Below, piece by piece: positions 40,586-50,764 of a stretch of DNA of 64,000 nt (position 1 is its first letter; each line of letters begins with the position of its first letter). The notes under the pieces are model-generated. The model saw only the letters and a program-made list of their open reading frames with translations. It ran no database searches and had not been told where the DNA came from. The DNA comes from Channa striata. Its lineage: Eukaryota; Chordata; Actinopteri; Anabantiformes; Channidae. The position numbers and the translations under genes are program-made. Where the stretch lies: the NCBI GenBank assembly GCA_033026295.1, contig CM065172.1, forward strand, positions 15,185,165-15,249,164. The letters run 5' to 3'.

Positions 40586-42637
40586 AAAAGTGTATGTGCA
40601 GATAAAATTAGATGTTACGTGGTCACTGTAGAGCAGGGTGAACTTGCAGAGAGGAACCCAATGTTCCTGGCTGCCTCTGTCAGCATCTCGCTGTCTTTGG
40701 GTTAAGCAGGCCCTGCAGACTAAGCGCAGCCACCATTTCTGTCTGTGTTTATGTGTGGTTTTGTTTAGTTTCAAAAGGTACAAAAACAGCAAAAGACACA
40801 GCGAGCACACATTCCCCGGGAGAACTGGCCTTAGATGTCCTCTAGCTTTACACATCATTTGTGCTAGAGCATTTGGTATGTGCATTTGCGCAAAACTAAA
40901 GAGCATTTTCATGTGCATTTGCATAAGTAGCCATATGCACACACTCGTGTTTGTCAGCTACTTCAGTTGTGCACATATTTACCCTGTTCCCTGTGTAAAC
41001 CATTAAATATCTCATCCTCATTCTGACCCCTATAACTCCACTTTATGGCTTTTCCACATGGCCTCTGAAGCACTCGCAGGGGCTTTATTTTGGACCGTGC
41101 CATGTTTGTTCTGGGGGGCCCAGGCGCTTTGCTGCTCACACTGCATCTCAAACCGCACCACCCCAGGAACCCATGAGCATGCTGTTGGGACTGAGAATGG
41201 TGACCGTGGTCTGTCAAGTTCACATGAGGTCATATTAAAACTAGTATGAATTGTTTGGAGCTCATCACAACAGGTCCAGGGGTTTAAATATGGAGCCGAC
41301 AATTAGTGGTCAACCTAAAACAGGAAATGTTTTCCATCTGCTTAGGCCAACAACCTCACAGTGCACTTCATCAACTTCTCACTTACATTTAATTTGTTAT
41401 ACACCCTCCACTGTAGAAGCACAAGCAGACAGGGGATGAGAATGTGGGGAAGAGAAAACAGAGAAAGGCAGATAGTGCACGGGAAAAGTACGATGAACGA
41501 ATGAAGCACATGGAAATGAGGTGGAAAGAAGGACAGAGGGCAGGAGGAGAGTGCAGGGTGGAGCGCAATCTGGTTGAGACCACATCTTTTCTCCGCCTCA
41601 CTACCTATACGAACCATCAGTCAGCAAAGGGAACAAGGAAAGATCAACAAAAACAGTCCAGCAGGGACCACAGGAAACTGTATCATTGCATCACTAACTG
41701 ACGAAAGCCTACAGTCTCCGACATCCATCAGGCAGCTCTATTCTCTCAGTCCTCACTTCATCCTGTCACTCCATCGATCTCTGATTCTTTCCTTCTCCCA
41801 CTCCAGATTCTTTTCTATTTTCTTTTTGTTTGCCCTATTCATCACTGTCACTAAGGTTGATGTTAGCAAGTCATTTTTGAGTCATTAAGATCTTTTTCGA
41901 ATGATTATATCTCAACCTCAAAATCAAAACTCTTTGGAGGTCTTTTGCCATACACACACTGCAAACGCTGGAGATGAAAACGAGGACAAGACATTTGAGG
42001 TCACATCTGAGAAACTTAAATTGAAAAACCACAGACTCTCTTGGTAAACACAGACATGTTCCCACATCGCATCATGAGCATTAAAGGCATGCTGCTTCTA
42101 ACACGTCTGCTGGCATTCAGACAGGAACAAAATAGCAAGTGTTATATTGCTGTGTTATTTATAGGCCTGATTCAGACTTTGATTTAAACATGTTGAGCTC
42201 ACTTCAGGTCTGGATTTCCCCTGTGAGGATAAGTGGCCTGCAAAATATTCACCTGTAAATCAAAGCACGTCAACCTTCACAAAATAAAAACCCTAAATAA
42301 CATCTGACAAAAAAATTAATTTAAAAAAACATTTGCTTTATATAAAAACACTGAAGGTAATAACTCAAATTATGTGACTCTATGAGCCTCCTAGTGTTAA
42401 CAGCTAAAGCAGACCACACAGAGAATACCAATAAATTATTTGTGCTAAGATAATGTACTTCAAATATTTAACATGAACCACTGTAGCACCAAATAACGAG
42501 TGAGAAACAGCTCAAAGGAACCACTCGTGGATGACGATGGTGGGCAGGGTCCCACATATTAACCAATCAGGTCAAGTGGTCTAAAAACTGCAAGATGAGG
42601 AGGTCAGAACATAAAGAAAGAAAGATTTTATCCCTGT

Positions 42638-42687
42638 GGTGCTGATGTTTCCATCATGTTTCCAGTGCTGATGGAAAAATCAGCACC
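42638..42687. other. 50-nt near-perfect hairpin
   Basis: Left arm ggtgctgat plus tttccatca; right arm tgatggaaa plus atcagcacc. That is eighteen base pairs with one single-base internal mismatch and a 12-nt loop. Three more pairs are possible outside, past a 2-nt bulge. Not similar to any miRNA precursor I can name. Confidence 0.7.
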
Positions 42688-43077
42688 GCACACCACACTG
42701 CTTTCCGGTTAATCGGGTACTGACAGAAAGTAAACCACAGCTCTCATTATGCTTTGTGTTTACTGTATGTGTGTTTTTTCTAGTTTCAAAATAATAATTA
42801 AAAAACAAAACACATTGGATGTGTATTATCATAAAACAGCACTATACAAGCCAATCATCCTACCAGTAGCCATTCATTTTCTTATGAAGTAGTAGCGAAC
42901 GAAGTCCAGTTGACAAGACTCAAGTTTTAGATAACCAAACCTGGATGACTCAGAACCTTCAGCAAGAATTCATTTGTATGTGCAGCAGGTCTACACATAC
43001 AAAGGAGGGATTCCAGAAAAATCTTTTTCTACTCTAATCACAAAGTGGAGGAGCAGCCCCCATTGCTCCCATTTCGT

Positions 43078-43115
43078 GACAATGTTTTTACACAGTAATG
43101 TGTAAAAACATTGTC
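43078..43115. other. perfect 16-bp hairpin with 6-nt loop
   Basis: Arms gacaatgtttttacac and gtgtaaaaacattgtc are exact reverse complements around agtaat. The flanks do not extend the pairing. Confidence 0.85.
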
Positions 43116-44176
43116 TAGGCTAACAAGTACTTGCTTTATCAATTATATGTGATAATATCATTTTATTAAATTTAAAATGTAACATGAAAACATCATATAC
43201 GTTACAGGCAAATACTGCTTTTGTGCAGTGATCTGAAAACAGATTCTGGGGAAATTTACTCTGAAACACATTCCAGGCCACCAGTTCACATTACTTATTG
43301 TTTCCATATCATATTATTTGAAATATTGCAGAGTTTCTGGATGGTTATAATACGATAAACCACTGATGCAAGACAGAAGTGTTGGAGAGTTGAGGGGATG
43401 TCCGCATTGCTTTACAGTCAAAAGTGACTTATCAGCATATGGGGAAAGTTGATGGGGAAAAAAAATTTGTATTACTAAAGATTTATGAAAAGCTGCATAT
43501 CAGAGGGTGTTCAAACTTTACAACTATCGCCAGCTAGGACATGAGAATCGTATTTTATTCAAATTTAAAGTAGTAACAATTCAAACAGTCAAACAACAAA
43601 GTCTTATATGGCCTATTTTAGCCGAACGCTTCTACTCAAAATTATGTTGTCAAAGAAAACTGAATGTGGTCAAAGTACCTGCACACCCCCTTCACCCTGG
43701 GGTTGTGGCCTGAGCCTTTGTTGACGGTGCGTTAATTATGCAGGAAGGTCTCTGATAGGTTACCTGATCTGCCGGGGTTTAGTTACAGCCCTGCTTTGTC
43801 CTGATCGTAACCAGAAAAGCACATGCAGCTACTGTAAGAGTTAAGTTTCCACAGATGTGGGCAGTGCTCACACCCTCGCTATTTTCCACATTTTGTAGTT
43901 ATCTTGGAGATGGATTCAATCACGCCAATTTAGAAACTGTCCCTAACTTTGACTGACAAATAGATACGCTTCCATTTTCTCATTCCCTTGCTCACAGTGC
44001 CCACTCTGTTCAGCGGCCAAACTGTTCTCAGTCCTGTCCTTATGGAAATTGCTTCTCAAGACAAGCGACTGTGAGATGAAGTTGTTCTTCGGGTCTGGAA
44101 GACACCAGTCTGTCTCTGGGGGAGTGGACTACTGCACCAATCATTGTCATTCATGATGAGACCCACCTGCCACACG

Positions 44177-44201
44177 GACACACACACACACACACACACA
44201 T
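44177..44201. repeat. (CA)n microsatellite
   Basis: A pure CA tract of about 25 bp. Confidence 0.95.
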
Positions 44202-47005
44202 GTATACGGGTATGATGGGCCAGTAGTCATGAGTGAGGAAAAAAGGAAATGTGGGGTTCTTGAGGAATTTTAAATGAGATGTGGGAAAGCTGAAACAAAC
44301 CTCTGAAGGGAGATGAAAGAATAATATGGGTGGACGGAAGAAAGGGGATGAGGAGGGAGATTCTGTGAGAACTGCTGTCCTTCCTTACCGATTGACTGAC
44401 AGACAGTAGAGGAATGCATGACCACTGCTGGCCTCAAGCAAACTCAGTATCATTACTCATCCTCTGGTTTGACCATCCAGTCCAAGAATCCCTAGTCTTC
44501 CCCAAGCCAGGGAAATGCAAGTTTAAAAGCAGAGAAAAACAAATTTCTAAACCAGAGAGGAGACTGTGTGTGTGTTTGCAGGGATCCAGACTGTTCTGAT
44601 TAGAGTCGTGTGGCAGAAGCCCATAAGTATTAAAAAGAGCAGAACCATTACTCATGCTGTAGAATATATCTTTCTTTGTCATGCTCCCACACAAAATGCA
44701 TAAACACACACACACACACATATACATTGTTGGACATATAAGCGCACCACCTGGCTACCTTAGGGCATATTTTTAATTTCAACAGTCGTAGATCACTTAA
44801 CAGTTAGTTAAGAGTTGTCTGGTATAATATTCACATGTGTAATACATTACATAAACTACTTTAAATAAATAACCTGGGAGGTGGGAGGATACTGTATTTG
44901 CAGCAGTGCTCGTGGTTATTAAAGCTGTGTGCATGAAAGAGTGTGCAGACTGATATTATTGATAATATAAAATGTTAAGGAAACATGTAAAACTACTTAC
45001 AGTTAAGGAAACATAAAGCAACATAGTGGTAAGTTGTTTTTTTTTAAGTTAGCAAATTACAAGTATATTCACTTTAGTATTCTATAAACCAATGAAGACT
45101 TAAAATTGTACTTATTTTTCTTTGCCAGATTATATTTCTATGATTGGCAACAGTGAGTGAAGTATGCATTTTTTTAATTTGTGGGTCCAAGCAAAAATTG
45201 TGTTGAGTTGGTAAACTTTTACTGAACCTGTCAGCCACACACAAACTTATCTGCATCTAAATGCTTTTCCTGTGAAGTTAGCAAACCTTAGCCGGATCTT
45301 GCAACATGCATCATAGCTAAAAGTTAATTGTGTCAAATAAATCTAGTTCTAAACATAATAGTTAATATTAAATGATAATATATTTCAGAAAGTCAAAACA
45401 CTTTATGACTAATATGTAAATTCCGGATATCGGTTTGAAATTATATTTGTAAATAGTGTCAACTAATTGAAAATGTGAAAGGGGACTGGGATGCCTCAGT
45501 GCTGGTGAGTTGAGATTGCAGTGATCAAATGAAAAGGTCATTATGAAGGTCAAATCATAAACACGAAATGACTGGTTGTAAAATGTCTCCTGCTCTTGCC
45601 ATAATAAAACACCTATAGAGATACAGAGGATACACAGGTGCCAGTATACAAATGTCTATACATTCCATTTCAGCTGGACGCATAAACAAAAACCTGTGCC
45701 CAGAAAAAAAACCCACCCAAAACCAATTCCTTTAAGTATGATGTATTCAGCTAACGGTGGGGGCCAAAATTCCTTGCACATGTATGGACAATTAGGCCTA
45801 ATTTTGGCCCAAATTGCTTCCTGTAATGATGAGTGGACATAGTTAACAGACTGCTTTAAACTACAGAACACAAAGAGATCTAGAGTATCAGTTCCAAGTC
45901 CAGAGTGATGGAGAAAATGCTCAAACACCCCAGCGTACAGTACAACCACCTCCATGCCTAGCAGCTGTGATTTAATCATTACAGCCATAGAATATCAAAA
46001 CTTCTAAGATGAAAAAGAAAAGGCTGCCAGCTCTTTCCAGCCTTCTGACTGACTGACCCACCCACACGTATAAGCCCACTGGTGGACTAAATGAGCCACA
46101 CGCATAGACGCATGTTTTCCACCCACCTCAATGTCCTGTAGAGAAACAAAAAGAGAAAGAAACCAAGGCAGAAAAAGACAAACTCATGCAGACTTGCAGA
46201 GCTTTTGATGTTGTGTTTCTGAGAACAGATTTATTATATCTGAGCAAGCATCTGTGTGGCTGTGTTCACCAACAGTGTATTTGTTGGTTGGTTTTGATCT
46301 GTGCATCTGCCGTGGTCATAAAACCTACTTTATCCGTAATCATATTACTGATCAATATCACTGTAAATTGGCCATTATTAGCCAAACAGCTAAATACTGC
46401 TTTACTCACAGTGTTTCACATACTTGATCCAAACAGATCAGAAACACATAAGTGTGGTCTATGTCGAGACCCAGACTTTATCCTGTCTCAGAGATTACAT
46501 TTCGACCGGCGACTGTTTTCTGATGTTGTTTCTACACTGTTGGCCAGTACTTGTTGCCTTTGGTTTAGGCATGAGGACTGAGATTGGTGGAGCTAAGAAT
46601 GTCAGCCAATCACAGGCGGAGTAGGACGGGCCTTCACTGAATAAAGGCGCAGAAAATCTACGTTCTGAGTGATACATTAGGACATTTTCTCTATCCGGAC
46701 CTCTTTTAATGATAATTGACAAGCCCTGCAATAGACCAAAAACCATAAAGTTGTGTGACAGGAAACATGAACACTAAAATCTAATAATTTCATAATCTCT
46801 GCAGTAACATAATAAAACATAAAAGGCTTATTATATATATATGTTATAAATATAGGAATGTTGACATCAAGAGTCTGTAGACCTAATGTCCCCCACCTTT
46901 ATCGTTTCAAAATACCCAGGAAGTGATAAAAATCCACCCTCCACATTAGCAAATCCCTTTTCCCATCAAAGCATTGTGTCTGTGTGTGTATGCGGAACGG
47001 TTTGT

Positions 47006-47310
47006 GGGGCAGCACAGTGTTGGGAGTGGTTTGGCTGAGGTGGTCTGCCACCTCACAGCTTCAAGGTCCCCAGTTTAAATCCGTGGTGAGCTATGTCGTT
47101 TCTGTGCGGAGTTTGCACACTCCCCCATTTTCGCGTAAGTCTTCCTCCCACAGTCTAAAGACTTGGTGACTTGAGATGTGAATATTGCTGTGAACGGTTG
47201 TTTGTCTGTGTGTGTGTCTCTGTGTTGGCCCTGAGATAGACTGGTGACCTGTCCAGGGTGTATTCCAGCTCTTTCCCAGTGACGGCTTGGATAGACTCCA
47301 GCCTCCAAAT
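47006..47310 (+). mobile_element. teleost SINE-like element, copy 1
   Basis: The order of motifs is that of a very abundant teleost repeat. A tRNA-like head (ggggcagcacagtgttgg ... cctcacagcttcaaggtccc ... gtttaaatcc) is followed by gtgcggagtttgcacactcc, cttcctcccacagtctaaag, gaacggttgtttgtctgtg, ctgagatagactggtgacct and gtccagggtgtattccagct. It ends with gacggcttggatagactcca. A second copy is at 54371-54600 in the same orientation. Confidence 0.8.
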
Positions 47311-47469
47311 TCCAACATACGCATGATTGATGTGTTGTGGGTTTTATTATGTCATGGCTGGTTTGAATGTTTAGTCGACTGCCTTACACTTTATTAGATT
47401 CCTATGTTTAGTAACATGGAAAATAAAACAAAATGCCCAGACTGTGGATGCAACAATGATGTAAGGAGG

Positions 47470-47580
47470 GGCGGGGCCAGACAGGTGGCCTAGGGTGGCA
47501 CCGGCCAGCCCCAAAATTTCACTGACCACCCCTGGTGCCACCTCCTGCTAGAGTGACAAGGTGGTAGGTACCTACTGTAG
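47470..47580. repeat. GC-rich patch, possible non-autonomous DNA transposon relic
   Basis: This GC-rich island in AT-rich intron contains ggtggcaccggccagcccca and, inverted about 50 bp on, accacccctggtgccacctc. The two share complementary GGTGGCACC/GGTGCCACC blocks. The pattern recalls hAT-like ends, but no full terminal repeats or target duplication were identified. Confidence 0.3.
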
Positions 47581-48181
47581 AACTTTGTGTAGAAGGGGGA
47601 CCAAAAAAATCTACTGCTGAAATAAATAATAATTAATTCTAAATAGATAGCATCTTATCATTAAGAGCATTTAAAGTGGTTTCATATATTTTGTCACAAT
47701 AAAATTTTCTAGTAGTTGAAACAAAGTAGATTTTGTCTTTTTTTCTCTCCTCCTGTTAATAATACCTGTTATTTTTTCATTAAGAATTGGCAAATAAGTT
47801 ACATATTTGACATTTCTGACACTGAACAAACACATATATACAGTTATATACAGTTTAATATTTCCAGGTAATAGTTTTTTTTTATTATTATTTTAAATCA
47901 TTTCCAAATGTGCCACCTCATTTTGAGCAAGAAACATTGAAATGCTTCTTTGGATCTAGTGTTAAAATGTGAATTCTACATGAGATCTTCTATGAGCCTT
48001 AACACCACTGCTATCACTGTAGTTATTTCAAGAAGCTACAGACACTTTCCAGAAACTCCCTCATCCATCTGTGTTTATCACGTGTTTTGTTTTCCAGGAA
48101 GCTGGAGTGGGTCATGGTCAGTGTTTGCATCAGTGTAGGTGTATCTGTCTGTGTTTGTACATCTGGACATTTTGTATGTCT

Positions 48182-48215
48182 TTGTGTGTGTGTGTGTGTG
48201 TGTGTGTTTGTGTGC
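48182..48215 (-). promoter_or_regulatory. CA repeat next to the exon D 5' splice site
   Basis: On the sense strand, ACAGAG|gtcagtg is followed at about position +8 by an almost uninterrupted run of CA dinucleotides. Intronic CA repeats near a 5' splice site are known hnRNP L binding sites that raise or lower exon inclusion. Here this is an inference from position; the tract may be neutral. Confidence 0.5.
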
Positions 48216-48221
48216 ACTGAC

Positions 48222-48389
48222 CTCTGTCTGCAATGTATTTGCGCGTTGCTCCTTGGCACTGAGCGATTCCTTTAGTACCTCGATGTGTTGCTTGCAGTCT
48301 GAGTTCTGATTGGTCAGTGTTTCTAGTTTGGTCTGCAGGGCCTGCATTTCTGACTCCTTCCTGTTCAGCTCCTGCTTCAGCTGCTCGAT
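48222..48389 (-). CDS. erc2: ERC2-like exon D (56 codons)
   Basis: The acceptor is gattgccag|ATC and the donor is ACAGAG|gtcagt. The exon encodes IEQLKQELNRKESEMQALQ, then KLETLTNQNSDCKQHIEVLK, then ESLSAKEQRANTLQTE. This is the best-conserved ERC block in the window and has the same length as the mammalian exon. It follows exon C directly, with no trace of the alternative 28-codon segment that ERC1 can carry here. The donor is followed after about seven bases by a long CA repeat on the sense strand (48215-48182). A second (CA)n tract lies about 215 nt upstream of the acceptor. Phase 0 on both sides. Confidence 0.97.
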
Positions 48390-48600
48390 CTGGCAATCAC
48401 ACACACAAACACACTTCTTGTGAAAACCTTGTGAACTGATATTCCTGCAGATAACTTACATGTAATACTTTTAAAAGTGCAAAAAAATATATTTGTTATT
48501 GTATATTACTGAATCTGCTAGAAAACAAATTATTTTAAAAACACAATTTAAATGCAGCAAGAACATATATGTGATTTAATATGGGTATTAATGTATATAT

Positions 48601-48602
<2 letters not shown>

Positions 48603-48656
<54 letters not shown>

Positions 48657-48740
48657 ATATATATATCTTTGTGGGTGTATACACATATATTAATACATAT
48701 ATACATATATATATACACATATATATAACATATAGATACA
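48603..48740. repeat. (GT)26 microsatellite followed by AT/ATAC-rich tract and (GGTA)n
   Basis: An uninterrupted GT run at 48603-48655 leads into alternating atatat/acatat sequence to about 48735, then a short ggtaggtaggtag. On the sense strand this is a long CA repeat about 215 nt upstream of exon D. Confidence 0.95.
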
Positions 48741-49649
48741 TAGGTAGGTAGGTAGTGACTGATAGATATCTCAACATTGTCAGTTCTCACTCAGCCCAGG
48801 CCTGCTGTATCCTCTCCTCTGGAGACAACAAGGTATGAAAAATACATGCACGCAGACATAGTAAAAGCAAGCAATATTACACTCACATAGCTGAGAGATT
48901 ACAGGTTGTTTTAAGAAAGGTCATGCAGAACAGGACAGAAAACCTCAAAGGAAATCAAATGCAATAACAGGGTGAGCGCTCTGTGCTGAGGCTAGTTATG
49001 TGCACAAGATTGTCATCTGTCTACCACTGCCAAATATACACAAAGCTGATTCAAAGAGTGATTCTTCTAATTAGGTGAGCAAGGGTTACCTCATAACAGA
49101 GAAATCAACCCTCACTCAAAGGAAGAGGAAAGAGTCCAAGAGAGCAGGGAGGAGGGGACAGATTAATAGGAGACAGGGGGCCAAAAGGTGACGTGGAATA
49201 GAAAAGGCAACGAGTTAGACATATTTAGAGAGGTGAGACTGATGAGGGGATAGTGAGACGTGGTGGAAAAGTATATGAGAGGCGTGGAAATTAAAAAATG
49301 CTAGGGAAACTTGATGAATGGGAAGGGTACTTCTGTTTGTTCTGTCATCCAAGGCTGTTGGGTGGGGAGGTGGAAGGTGGGAGATGGTCTCATGGAAGAC
49401 ACACATGGTGACAAGTCCTGTTCCTAAAGAGACACAAAAACAAGAAGACAGCAAACCGCTAAACTGCAACACACAGGTGCGTCCTGGCTCCTCAACGCTC
49501 CACAACTGAGGTTTCTGAATGTTATAGTGAAATTCAGGAAAGACATCATTGTCTGGATAAAGAAACTTGTCTGTTCTAATGCCCCCTTATCATCATTAAA
49601 CAAATCCTGGCACTTTCTACAGTATGTTAGAGCACACAGAGGCCCAGAA

Positions 49650-49690
49650 AGAAACCAGAGAGGACAGCATCCTTGTCCTCTCTGGTTTCT
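49650..49690. other. perfect 17-bp hairpin with 7-nt loop
   Basis: Arm agaaaccagagaggaca pairs exactly with tgtcctctctggtttct around the loop gcatcct. The stem is GC-balanced, which makes it the most stable simple hairpin seen in the window. Confidence 0.85.
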
Positions 49691-50608
49691 CTCTTATCAC
49701 CGTCTCACCTCAACACCAGTCAACAACTGTTGAGAGACCAGGACCCGAAACACTTCAAGCATATAGAATGAATCACTGTGCCTGTGTATATCCTGGTGTT
49801 TCTGTGACTGCGCGCGGAAAGACGAGACATGGGAGAGTGAGCCAGGACCATCACTGTCATGTATATCATCCCAGGTCAGTACGTAAGAGGAGAGAGCTCC
49901 TTCCTCTGTTGCTGTAAGCTCATATTCATCTATTAGGGTCCCATTCATGAAAACATCTCTTTTATGATTGAATCAGGAACTTCCCAGATGCAATGACAAA
50001 TGGGTTGTACAAAGAGTACCATTAATGAACCAAAGACCATCATTTTCACATGGAGTCACTCATGGGCCTCAGTCATCATGGACACTCATCTGAAAACTGA
50101 AACCTAAAACTTTTTTAGATTTTTATATGGACTCTGTAACATGTTCATGTGCCTATTCAAACGTGTCAGTCTGTGCACTTCTGTGTCCCAATGAATAAAC
50201 CAGTATATACTGTGAGACAGAGAAATTCGAGTAATGTCTTTACTAAAAGTCTTTTTGCCAGCCAGTGGTAGGACAGGAAACACATACGGTGACACTGTAA
50301 ATGTAAGGCAGGTAAGGCTCACAAGAAGTAGAGAAATACATTTATACGTGTAGGAGTTTTTGGTATCCATGCAACACAAGAGGATTGATAAAGCAAAAGC
50401 AAAAAAAAAAAAAAGAAGACACAGCATACTGTAACATGGAGTAAGTACTACGATTTCTCCACATTTGGGCTTGCTTCTGCTTCGGCATGCAACAGTGACA
50501 CGTGACGTGCGCATAACAGGCTCTTGCGCAGCTGTTATTAAGGTGAACATGCATCACTCGGGTCATGCAGTGTGGACTCGTCTCAGGTGGCATGCAGAGA
50601 CATTATAC

Positions 50609-50764
50609 CTTAGTCTTCATGAATTTAGAATGGCTCTTGTAGACTTCGACCTGCTTGAGCTCATCTTGCCTGTCGTCAGGGTGCAGCAAGCCACTGGTCT
50701 TTAACATCTGGACCTCATCCTCTAAGTCTCTGATGTTCCTCTCCAGGGAAGAGATCTTGGTGTC
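50609..50764 (-). CDS. erc2: ERC2-like exon C (52 codons)
   Basis: The acceptor is gctggtgcag|GAC and the donor is ACTAAG|gtataa. The exon encodes a 52-residue coiled-coil segment beginning DTKISSLERNIRDLEDE and ending KQVEVYKSHSKFMKTK. This matches family ERC2 sequence of identical length, with changes concentrated in the middle linker (TSGLLHPDDRQDE where the mammalian form has ANGVLNTEDREEE). The end motif SHSKFMKTK is diagnostic for ERC2; ERC1 has MKNK. The exon is phase 0 on both sides and contains no stop. Confidence 0.96.

Larger units (their letters stand above)
34941..48221. other. 13.3-kb intron between exons D and E
   Basis: Contains Tc1/mariner-type remnants (35186-35216, 38126-38334, 40567-40585), a dispersed repeat (36014-36120), two hairpins (42638-42687 and 43078-43115), a SINE-like element (47006-47310), a GC-rich patch (47470-47580) and CA microsatellites (35828-35843, 39414-39438, 40167-40184, 44177-44201, 44703-44721). 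No ERC exon or other gene was recognised. Confidence 0.55.
48390..50608. other. intron between exons C and D
   Basis: Holds the longest GT/CA tract in the window with its AT-rich flank (48603-48740) and a strong hairpin (49650-49690). Also present is a 14-16 bp A tract near 50401. No coding signal was seen. Confidence 0.6.

Noticed and set aside
50104..50550. 148-codon minus-strand open frame next to exon C
   Set aside because: It lies within the C-D intron, immediately downstream of the exon C donor in transcript direction. It is hydrophobic by chance (runs of F/L from an A tract) and has no family match.
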